From assembly GCA_902728285.1 (NCBI GenBank), contig CACVBU010001298.1, positions 186,001 through 250,000 on the forward strand: a DNA stretch of 64,000 bases, read 5' to 3'. How positions within the stretch are numbered: position 1 is the stretch's first letter; each line of letters begins with the position of its first letter. The notes beneath the pieces are model-generated. The model saw only the letters and a list, made by a program, of their open reading frames with translations. It was not told where the DNA came from and did no database searches. The position numbers were made by a program, and so were the translations under genes. Positions 23,301 to 35,300 of this stretch are shown here, in pieces. The stretch is from Clytia hemisphaerica (taxonomy: Eukaryota > Cnidaria > Hydrozoa > Leptothecata > Clytiidae).

Positions 23301-26300
23301 GTTACAGCAAACTCTCGCTTATTCGAACTTGTTTCCAGCCCCCGTCAATGAGAAATCCTCTTAAAATATTTTCTATAATTTGAATATTCTCTTTAATTCG
23401 AACAAATAGAATTTCCCGTTCGAGTTTGAGAGTCAATTGTATCCTAAAAATATGTATGATACTCAAATTAATTTTAAAATACTAAAATGATTACAGATTG
23501 TTCATTACCAGAGTAATAATCTTCAGTAACCTTTTCGAGATTCCACCAATCCTTATTACCATGATGTGGCTCAAACTTAAAACGCTTTTCAGGTACTATG
23601 GGATGGAGAAGGAGGAATTGTCCATTTTTCATCGTTTCTTCGCTCAGACCTTCAAAGATTATTTGATGGTGTGCCATTAGATAACGACGACCTACTTTTC
23701 CCCTAAATCCAATATATAGTTGTTGACAAGTTTTGTTTCCATGTTTCTTCATGAAAACATATTTTGTTCCAACACTGATGATATTGACTTGTCTCTCGTT
23801 TGTCAAAAGTGAATTGATTCCTATGTACCAAGCTTCGTAAGACTCGTAAGCACTTTCCTTCCATCTCATATCTCTGAATCCGAAGAAAACATCAGCTCCC
23901 CAAGCAAACTTTTCTTCTTTCGTGAAAAGATGAGGATGTTTTTTTTTTGTGACCGCCATTTTAGATTCTGGTTGGTTGTTGTTCTTTTTGAACTTTTCGA
24001 TTTCATTTCGAAGTCTTTGGATTGTCGCATCTTTTTCTTTCACCATTTCCACAAATTTCAGTTTGTTGGAGTTTTCCATATCTTTGATTTGAAGTTTGAA
24101 ATCATTTTTTTTCCAGCATTTCCTGGTCTTTTGTCATTAGCTCCATTTTCTTGGCTGCTATCTCCTTGTCCTTTATAGCAAGTTGTTTTTCCATTTCAGT
24201 CAGTTTAATTTGAAGATCTTTGTCTGCGGCAACTTGTTTCGTTTCAGCTTCATGTGAATTCTTCAACTTCAACATCTCCAATCGATGACCTAACGTTTGA
24301 TTGTCTTTTTCCAAACTGACATTTTTCATTTGAGCTTCCATCAATTCAATCTTTGACTCATAGTTCAATTTTTGGATTTCTCTTCCATGTTCTTCCCTGA
24401 GTTTGATGATTTGCTGATCGTCAGCAACTTTGTGCACATTTCTCCCACTTGCACTGTGAGCTAAATTTCTCTCGTCTCCATGTGCAGAATCCATATTAAT
24501 ATCTATGTTGAGAACTTTCAGTTGCAATTCACCAAACGCACTTTCACAAGCTTTTCCCTTCAACAACAACGAAATATCAGAAAGTCTCTCTTTATAAAAT
24601 ACATACAAATAACATAAAGATAACACAGACAATCTCGTATTACATTTTTTATTTGCAAAGCAGTTCAACATCATTAGATGGGTTTTTAATTAAGAACTTT
24701 TGTCTACACGCTTTTTTTTTATAAGAATGGTGTAAATCCATTTCATCATTTCACCTTATTTTTCAGCAGTCTGACTACTTGATTGGTTTCTACCCCTAAT
24801 CCAATCCTAATCCTATTCATAGGCAAATATGAAATATAATATTTTCAGATTTCAATTTTCTGCAGCGACTTGCTAGCACATTACATGTTTTTTTTTTATA
24901 AGCATACAAAAATCCGAAAACAGGCTCAGAGATGCATAGGTCGAACGCTTAAAAAGGCTGAAAAATGCTTGAGGGGATGCTTAAATCTAAAGCATAAATT
25001 TAGGGTAATACTGAAAATCAGTGAAATTCCAGCCAAGAAAAGCCAAAATCAGGAAAAAAATATTTTTTGTAGGCTCAAGCAAATGCTTGCCATATGCTTA
25101 ATTTTTCCCCATATCTGAGCCTAGATATGCTTATAAGTGCAATGCTTATAAAAAAAAACATGTACTTTATATAAGGAACATTTTAAGGTTACTTTTTGGT
25201 CTCGAAAAAACCCAAAATTTTCAGGAAATTACACAAGTATACTAACAAAATGGTGAAAATGAAATTTTAAACTACATTGTAAAGCTTCTAAAAACTCAAA
25301 AAGTTAAGAAGATCTGCAGGTTTCGAAGATTTTGGACCTCAAATTTAACTTCTATATATTAATAGCGGTGCTTTGTGTGTCTGTGTGTCACCACTTTCGT
25401 TTTCGCTTTGTTTGTGTTTTAAAATTATGACTTTTAGTCTATTGCTCCACAAATTTGTTCTATTGGATTCGCGCATACTTTCGATTTCGCAAGCAATGTT
25501 TTGTTCTCGATAAGTTTGTTTTGATTCACAGATCGAATAGAGCATGGTTTAGACTTTATTCAGCCTTTATTTCAGCAAAGGGCGATAAAAAGCAAGAGAA
25601 GAAATTAGTCCATCTTTTTCTTCATATAAAAATTTTCAAGTGGTGGATACTATTAAAAACTTCGTCATTTTACATGTTTAATTTCGAAAAGTTATGACAA
25701 GGGTTTAAAAAAAGCAATTTAGAATTGACTTATTTATCTTTTTAAATCTGATCATAGAGGTAATAAAGATATAGATGGAGAGAAAACGTCTCGGTAATGA
25801 CCTAAATGATCGTTGAAATCTTTTATAAATCTATTCAAAGCGGCTTTTCTTTGATGTACCATCATTGGAAGCAAAAAAATCCGAAATGTAAATTTATAAG
25901 AACAGAAGTGAGAATGTTATCCTGATTGAAATAAACTTATTATGCAAAAAGTTCTTGTTCAAACACGATACGAAAATAATTTTCTCAAAGTCAAGTTACA
26001 AAAGTTCTATGATTTCATATCGATGTATTTTTGGGCGAACACAGTGCTAATTTTGAGAGTTTCAGCACATTTTCCTTGAAAATTTCTTCATTATAAATCT
26101 TTACGTCTAAAAGGGAGGGGGGTTTCAAATTCTGATGGATCATTAATTAAAAGGTTACCTATTCGTAATATAGAATTCTTTTTGAAATTTATCGATTATT
26201 TTATGAGAAGGGACCCTTAGAAATATAGGATTTTGTGCTTGTTACGGCAACCTTTTTCTTATTTTGATCAACAAAGTTATTATCTCACAATAGAGTTGTT

Positions 26301-29300
26301 AAAAATCCAACATATTTTTATTCAGTTTTTTATGAACTTAAATATTCCCATGAGTATACCCAAAATTAATCATCTTATTCCCAAAGCAACCAAACAGCTG
26401 TTTGCTTCCGATGATAAATCAGAATAGAACTAAAGGCATTGACTCTCCATCTATCTTTATTACCTCCATGATCTGATGAAAACAAAGTTGCACTATTCTT
26501 TGTGGTTTTCCCGCCTTTTCCTAAAGAATTGTCATTTCTACATTTCACTCCTCTTTACCATGACATTTTCTCAAATTGTCGAAAACTGGACGGCGTATTT
26601 AATGCGAGCGAAGCGAGAAAAAGATCTCCGGGGGAGGGTTAGAGTCAAACTTTGAAGACATCTTTTTATTAGTTTGATCATTTTTTAAGCCAGCTTCAAC
26701 ATCAAAAGGACTTTGAGTGCGTTCAGCTACAGCTTAACCGGTGTGCGACGCCGGCGCGGGTACCGGCTAGTAATATATATTTCGTCTTTCATATTATTTA
26801 AAGTGGAAGGAAAAGGAAGAGGAAACTGAAATTGAATTTAGGATTTTGATACTTTTTGAATTTATGAAAACAGTTACAGCAAACTCTCGCTTATTCGAAC
26901 TTCTGTTATTCAAATCTTTCTATTATTCAAACTGTTAATCACTCTGGTTAATAATAGACTATTAAATAGTCAATGAAATCAATGGTACCGAAAGGTTAAA
27001 AGAAATTGAAAGAAAAGAAATGCATTTTTGTATTGCCCGATTTCAAACAGTTCTTAATTACCTCTATTTACAGTAATTAAAAATTTTCATCCCCACTATG
27101 TGTAAAGAAGTTTCACCAGGGGCTATAAGACAGGAGTAAAAAATAAAACTAAACTCCAAATCTACATTCAATCTGATACTTCTGTTTTCTGCAGTTACAA
27201 GTTTTCGTAAAACTGCACTTCAAATTAGATTTTTGATGAAAACTTATTGGCATAGTAACAATTATTCATGGAAAGAGGTTTTTGTGAAATATATTCCCAA
27301 ATAGACCTGTCTGCTAACAATATAATGAATTTCACTCGTTTACGCAATACACTTTTTTTATAAGAACAAACTATACAAGAACATATTGCTTTGATCAGGC
27401 AAAAAATTAAAAAGTATATAATAGTGTCTATTTATGAATATTTTCAGATTTCAATTTTCTGCAGCGACTTTATAGCACATTACTTTATATTAAGAACATT
27501 TTAAGGTTGCTTTTTGGTCTCTAAAAGATCAAAATTCTTAAGGAAATTACACACGAATACTCACAAAATGGTGAAAATAAAGTTTTAAACTATATTGTAA
27601 AGCTTAAAAACTCAAAAAGGTAAGAACATTCACAGACATCGAAGATTGTGGATGTTCTCAATTTAACTTAATTTATATTTCGTCTTTCATATTATTTTAA
27701 GTGGAAGGAAAAGAAAGAGGAAACCGAAATTGAATTTAGGATTTTGATACTTTTTGAATTTATGAAAACAGTTACAGTAAACTCTCGCTTATTCGAACTT
27801 CTGTTATTTGAAATCTTTCTATAATTCGAACTTGTTTCCAGTCCCCGTCAATGAGAAACCCTCTTAAAATATTTTCTATAATTTGAATATTCTCTGTAAT
27901 TCGAACAAATAGAATTTCCCGTTCGAGTTTGAGAGTCAACTGTATCCTAAAAATATGTATGATGATCAAATTAATTTCAAAATACTAAAATGATTACAGA
28001 TTGTTCATTACCAGAGTAATAATCTTCAGTAACATTCTCAAGATTCCACCAATCCTTATCATACTGATATGGCACAAACTTCAAACGCTTTTCAGGTACT
28101 TTGGGATGGAGAAGGAGGAATCGTCCATTTTTCATAGTTTCTTCGCTCAGACCTTCAAAGATTATTTGATGGTCTGGCTCTGTATAATTATAACTTACTT
28201 TTTCCCTAAATCCGATAAGTAGTTGTTGACAAGTTTTGTTTGCATGTTTCTTCATGAAAACATATTTTATTCCATCACTGATGATAGTAACTTGTCTCTT
28301 GTTTGTCAAAAGTGAACTGATTCCTATGTACCAAGCTTCGTAAGACTCGTAAGCACTTTCCTCCCATCTCATCTCTCTGAATCCGAAGAAAACATCAGCT
28401 CCCCAAGCAAACTTTTCTTCTTTCGTGAAAACATGAGGATATTTTTCTTTTATGACTGCCATTTTAGATTCCGGTTGGTTGTTGTTCTTTTTGGAGCTTT
28501 CTAAATCTTTGATTTGAAGTTTGAAATCATTTTCTTTTTCCAGCATTTCCTTGTCGTTTTTCATTAGTTTCATTTTACATTCGTTTTCCCATTGGTTTTC
28601 TTTGAGTGCCATCTGGTTTTTCGTGTCTAATATCTCCTTGTCCTTTATAGCAAGTTGTTTTTCCATTTCAGTCAGTTTATTTTGAAGATCTTTGTCAGCG
28701 GCAACTTGTTTCGTTTCAGCTTCATGTGAATTCTTCAACTTCAACATCTCCAATTGATGACCTAACGTTTGATTGTCTTTTTCCAAACTGACATTTTTCA
28801 TTTGAGCTTCCATCAATTCAATCTTTGACTCATAATTCAATTTTTGAATTTCTCTTTGATGTTCTTCTTTGAGTTGGATGATTTCTTCATCGTCAGCACT
28901 TTTGTGCACATTTCTCCCACTTGCACTGTTAGCTAAATTTCTCTCGTCTCCATGTGCAGAATCCATATTATTGTTATCTATGTTGAGAACTTTCAGTTGC
29001 AATTCACCAAACGCACTTTCACAAGCTTTTCCCTTCAACAACAACGAAATATCAGAAAGTCTCTCTTTATAAAATACATACAAATAACATAAAGATAACA
29101 CAGACAATCTCGTATTACATTTTTTATTTGCAAAGCAGTTCAACATCATTAGATGGGTTTTTAATTAAGAACTTTTGTCTACACGCTTTTTGGACCTACC
29201 CCGGTGGGGTGGAGGTCCTATAAATTAACCCGTGTTCGTTAGTTAGTTAGTTCGTTCGTTAGTTACCAACTTTTCTCGAGATTGGCTCATTCAATTTTTC

Positions 29301-32300
29301 TGATTTTTTGCACAAAGGTGCATTACTATAAACCCTCGAATGTGACGGAGCCCGATTTTCGAAAAAAAAAATTTTCCGGCCGGTAGAACCGGAAATGTCC
29401 CGAAAAAAGCGGTTTTTTGAGATTTTCTCGAGATTTTATCATTAGTTTTTTGCGATTTTTTGCACATAGATGCACATTAGTACTGCCGAAAAGGTGTCGA
29501 AAACCGTTTGCCGAAAAAAAATTTTGTGCCGGAAATCGTCGTTTTTTCACATTTCCGTCACATTTTTTCAACTTATTTAATTGTTTCTTTACAGAAAAAT
29601 GTTCTTTATGATGATGCCCAAAACTTAGCATCGTTTGATTTCCAAAAAAATTATCCTTTGAATCTGGAACTCCTTAAAAATCGCCGGAACAGCCGAAAAC
29701 CGGCGTAAAACGGTTTTCCTTCATTTTTTCAACTTATACTCACATTTTCATGATTTTTTGCACAATGATGTAAAATGGCAATGCCCAAAATGTGACAGAG
29801 CCCAATTTTCGAAAAAAAAAATTTTCCGGCCGGTAGAACCGGAAATGTCCCGAAAAAAGCGGTTTTTTGAGATTTTCTCGAGATTTTCTCATTAGTTTTT
29901 TGCGATTTTTTGCACATAGATGCACATTAGTACTGCTGAAAAGGTGTTTCTTAATTGCTTTCTCCGTTCCAATAGATATATAAATCGAAATTTAAAATTA
30001 TACATTACTTCCATTAAATTCTAATTATTCGTTTTATAAATAGGTAGGTCCATTAAAGTATTACTTGTTTTTATAAGAATGGTGTAAATCCATTTCATCA
30101 TTTCACCTTATTTTTCAGCAGTCTGACTACTTGATTGGTTTCTACCCCTAATCTAATCCTAATCCTATTCATAGGCAAATATGAAATATGAATATTTTCA
30201 GATTTCAATTTTCTGCAGCGACTTGCTAGCACATTACATGTTTTTTTTTATAAGCATACAAAAATCCGAAAACAGGCTCAGAGATGCATAGGTCGAACGC
30301 TTAAAAAGGCTGAAAAATGCTTGAGGGGATGCTTAAATCTAAAGCATAAATTTAGGGTAATACTGAAAATCAGTGAAATTCCAGCCAAGAAAAGCCAATA
30401 TCAGGAAAAAAATATTTTTTGTAGGCTCAAGCAAATGCTTGCCATATGCTTAATTTTTCCCCATATCTGAGCCTAGATATGCTTATAAGTGCAATGCTGA
30501 TAAAAAAACATGTACTTTATATAAGGAACATTTTAAGATTACTTTTTGGTCTCGAAAAAACCCAAAATTTTCAGGAAACTACAAAATGGTGAAAATGAAA
30601 TTTTAAACTACATTGTAAAGCTTCTAAAAACTCAAAAAGTTAAGAAGATCTGCAGGTTTCGAAGATTTTGGACTTCCTCAAATTTAACTTAATATATATT
30701 TCGTCTTTCATATTATTTTAAGTGGAAGGAAAAGGAAGAGGAAACTGAAATTGAATTTAGGATTTTGATACTTTTTGAATTTATGAAAACAGTTACAGCA
30801 AACTCTCGCTTATTCGAACTTCTGTTATTCAAATCTTTCTATTATTCAAACTGTTAATCACTCTGGTTAATAATAGACTATTAAATAGTCAATGAAATCA
30901 ATGGTACCGAAAGGTTAAAAGAAATTGAAAGAAAAGAAATGCATTTTTGTATTGCCCGATTTCAAGCAGTTCTTAAAATTACCTCTACTTACAGTAATTA
31001 AAAATTTTCATCCCCACTATGTGTAAAGAAGTTTCACCAGGGGCTATAAGACAGGAGTAAAAAATAAAACTAAACTCAAAATCTACATTCAATTTGATAC
31101 TTCTGTTTTACAGTTACAAGGCAAGTGTTTAGTTTTCGTAAAACTGCACTTCAAGTAAGATTTTTGATGAAAACTTATTGACATGGTTACAATTATTCAT
31201 GGAAAGAAGTTTTTGTGAAATATATTCCCAAATAGACCTTTCTGCTAACAATATAATGAAAACTTTAACCCTATTCGGCCTAGGGGGGGGGCTGTTTCTG
31301 TTCGTAGGTCAAATTATTGGTAATAGCTCCTGAAATAATAGAGCTTTTGCCATGAAATTTTCTGTAAAGTCCTAACTTTTATTTAGCTTTAAAATAAAAA
31401 AAAATTGACACCTAAAAATTTTCACACTTTGAGCATGATGACATTTCTGACATAAAGTCTGTCAGAAAAAGTGACACTTTTCCAATATGAATTTATTTTT
31501 AATGTCAAATATATCATTTAAACCGTAATTTATTGAATATCTAGGATAAAATAAACATTTTAAACTCAGGCAACTTTTTTCTAAAGCTTTTTTTAGAATA
31601 CCATAGCTATTTTTAAGAACAAAGGAAATTTTGAGTTTTTGCTCACTTTCGGCATGATTAGTGACGTCATCAAAAAAATTTTTTGTCAAAAGTTACCTTA
31701 TGTGACAAGGATCTTGTGTGCCAAATTTCATCCAAAAAGACCCACTAGATCAAAAATTAAGGAGTGGTACAGGAAAAGCCCCCCCCCCCCCCTAGTTCTA
31801 AACCGCCTCTAAAAGCCTAGGTTGAATAGGGTTAAGAAGGGAACAGAGTTTCACTCGTTTATGCAATACACCTTTTTTATAAGAACAAACTATACAAGAA
31901 CATATTCCTTTGATAAACAAAAAAATTAAGAAGCATATAATAGTGTCTATTTATGAATCAATTTTATCAATTTTACTTTATATTACGAACATTTTTAGGT
32001 TGCTTTTTGGTTTTTAAAATTTTTTAGGAAATTACACAAGAATACTGACAAAATAGTGAAAATAAAATCCTAAATTACTTTTAAGGCTTAACAAGTGATA
32101 CTTTTATGGACCTACCTGGTTATGCATTTAACACATTTATAATTGATATCTACGTGACGTGACCATTAAACAATCATTCAGAACACAAATAGTGACGATC
32201 TATTAAAATTAGTCGTTTGTTTCTTATAAACAAAACGTTTAGAAACCAAAATTTCATGCTCTTGATATATTCTTTCATATTCAAGACTTTGTGAGCAAAA

Positions 32301-35300
32301 ACAAACATCTATCTCATCAAAAAATTGAGTAATTTGGCTAAGAACATTGATGTATGCTTATTAATAGTGATTCTTATAGATAAAGATGCGTTTTTTGAGC
32401 TGAAAAATTCTTTTTTTACAAAAATCTGCTTGAGCCATCTTTTACCTACTTTCATGCAAAATATCAGAAAAAAACAATGATCCAATATTTCACAAAGTCC
32501 AAAAAACCCGTTTTTTAGCTGTTTTTTAGCTGAAATTTACCCCAAAATTTTTTTATCCAAAAATCAAGCTCCGTCACATTCGAGGGTTTATAGTTATGCA
32601 TGTTTGTGCAATAAATCATAAAGAATGAAAGATCCACCTCGAGAAAAGCTAATACCTAAGTAATTGATAATGTGCTTATAAAAAAATATCGAATTTGGTC
32701 AGTTTTTTTATAAAAACACGCCAAGCAACCCAAATTTCCTGTCTAAACACACATATTCTTCAAAATGAAATCCTCATGAGCAAAAAAAACATCTATCTCA
32801 TAAAAAAATTGAGTAATTTGACTAAGAACATTGATGTATGCTTATTAATAGTAATTCTTATAGATAAACATGCGTTTTTTGAGCCAACAAATTTTTTTTG
32901 CAAAATTCTGCTTCAGCCATCTTTTACCTATGATGGTAGCCTTCTTTCATGGAAAAAATCAAAAAAAATTAATGATCCAATTTTGCACAAAGTCCGAAAA
33001 ACCCGTTTTTTTGGCCAAATTTGCCTAAAAAATTTTTTTCGCAGGCTTCGAAAATTTTGGACTTCCTCAATTTTACTTAATATATATTTCGTCTTTCATA
33101 TTATTTTAAGTGGAAGGAAAAGGAAGAGGAAACCGAAATTGAATTTAGCATTTTGATACTTTTTGAATTTATGAAAACAGTTACAGCACAACTTTCGCTT
33201 ATTCGAACTTCTGTTATTAAAATCTTTCTATAATTCGAACTTGTTTCCAGCCCCCGTCAATGAGAAATCCTCTTGAAATATTTTCTATAATTTGAATCTC
33301 TCTTTAATTCGAACAAAATTCCCCGTTCAAGTTTGAGAGTCAAATGTATCCTAAAAATATGTATGATGATCAAATTAATTATAAAATACTAAAATGATTA
33401 CAGATTTTTCATTACCAGAGTAATAATCTTCAGTAACCTTTTCGAGATCCCACCAATTCAAATCCTTATTACCATGATATGGCACAAAATTCAAACGCTT
33501 TTCAGGTACTTTGGGATGGAGAAGGAGGAATCGTCCATTTTTCATCGTTTCTTCGTTCAGACCTTCAAAGATTATTTCATAGTCTTGCGCTGTATAATTA
33601 TAACGTACTTTTTCCCTAAATCCAATAAATAGTCTTTGACCAGTTTTGTTTTCATGTTTCTTCATGAAAACATATTTTGTTCCATCACTGATGATAGTAA
33701 CTTGTCTTCGGTTTGTCAAAACTGAACTGATTCCTATATACCAAGCTTCGTAAGACTCGTAAGCACTTTCCTCCCATCTCATCTCTCTGAATCCGAAGAA
33801 AACATCAGCTCCCCAAGCGAACTTTTCTTCTTTCGTGAAAAGATGAGGATGTTTTTCTTTTGTGACAGCCATTTTAGATTCTGTTGGGTTGTGGCTCCTT
33901 TTCAATTTTTCAATTTCATTTTGAAGTGTTTGGATTGTCGCATCTTTTTCCTTTATCTCATTTTCTTTTTCCAGCATTTCCTGGTCTTTTGTCATTAGTT
34001 TTATTTTACATTCGTTTTCCTTAACTGCCATCTGGTTTTTCGTGTCTGATATCTCCTTGTCCTTTATAGCAAGTTGTTTTTCCATTTCAGTCAGTTTATT
34101 TTGAAGATCTTTGTCAGCGGCAACTTGTTTCGTTTCAGCTTCATGTGAATTCTTCAACTTCAACATCTCCAATCGATGACCTAACGTTTGATTGTCTTTT
34201 TCCAAACTGACATTTTTCATTTGAGCTTCCATCAATTCAATCTTTGACTCATAATTCAATTTTTGAATTTCTCTTCCGTGTTCTTCCTTGAGTTTGATGA
34301 TTTGCTGATCGTCAGCAACTTTTTGCACATTTCTCCCACTTGCGACGTGAGCTAAATTTCTCTCGTCTCCATGTGCAGAATCCATATTATTGTTATGTAT
34401 GTTGAGAACTTTCAGTTGCAATTCACCAAACGCACTTCCACAAGCTTTTCCCTTCAACAACAACGAAATATCAGAAAGTCTCTCTTTACACGACACATAT
34501 AAATAACATAAAGACAATCTCGTATTACTTTTTTTATTTGCAAAGCAAGTTCGACATCATAAGATGCGATTTCGATTAAAAACCGTTGTCTATGGCAACC
34601 ATTATTAAATTCTTTGAATTCCTTCTCTCTTCCATTCTAAATAATGTACTGTTACAGGGCGGTAAAATTTGTAATGCAATTTATTTAATTTAAACAGGTT
34701 AAATTGCAGTTTAACATTTATTTAATAAGTGCAACACGTTTTTTTTTATAAGAACAGACTATATGAGAACATAAGGCTTCGAGGCCCAAAAATTTAAGAA
34801 CATTCTAAGAACATTCTAAGGCTTTGGAGACTTAAAAACATGCAATTTCTTAAGAAATTACATCAAAATGCTCAAAAAAGGCTGAAAATAAGAACATTTT
34901 AAGAACATTTTTAGGCTTCAAATCCAAAAAATTAAGAACATCCGAAGGCTTCGAAAATTTTTGATGTTCTTATAAAAAAAAAAACGTGTACATCATTCGA
35001 ACGGCTTGGTGGCCACCATCCGCCAACAGAGTCTTCTTAACCCAGCCGTGTGATGTCATGTTAATAATGGCCATCGCAACTCCCTTTTCAAGTCGACGCC
35101 ATAACTGAAATCTATGAGAGAATAAAATATTTTTGCCTCCCATGGTGTAAGCGATCCTTACTTATTTATACTCATATTGTATTTATTGGGACAAATTTTC
35201 CTCAAATTATTATTCGATGATTAGCCATAACTTTACGCCAAACTTATATATCCAAATCAATTTTCGGATCAGGTGACGTTAGCGTGGTCGGTGTCGTTTA

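Larger units (their letters stand above)
22870..34620. repeat. Tandem array of ~4-kb units carrying coiled-coil ORFs
   Basis: Blocks recur in one order: AATAGACCTGTCTGCTAAC; ATAAGAACAAACTATACAAG; TTCGTCTTTCATATT; AACTCTCGCTTATTCGAACT; GTTTCCAGCCCCCGTCAATG; a minus-strand coiled-coil ORF; GGGTTTTTAATTAAGAAC; CAGTCTGACTACTTGATTGG. ORF-bearing units are centred at about 24.0, 28.5 and 34.0 kb. Extra half-units without the ORF lie at 26.78-27.3 and 30.7-31.26 kb, and a fourth partial copy at 42.28-43.59 kb beyond the foldback element. Each unit carries private insertions. The whole array sits in the last collagen intron. Confidence 0.75.

Noticed and set aside
31462..31689. 75-aa minus ORF repeated at 42926-43180
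   Set aside because: The shared protein is explained by the two copies of the TTAA MITE, which are near identical at DNA level; no start context or wider conservation.
32695..33156. 153-aa plus-strand ORF
   Set aside because: AT-rich, low-complexity translation across array repeat blocks (it includes the TTCGTCTTTCATATT block). No domain and no homologous ORF in sister units.
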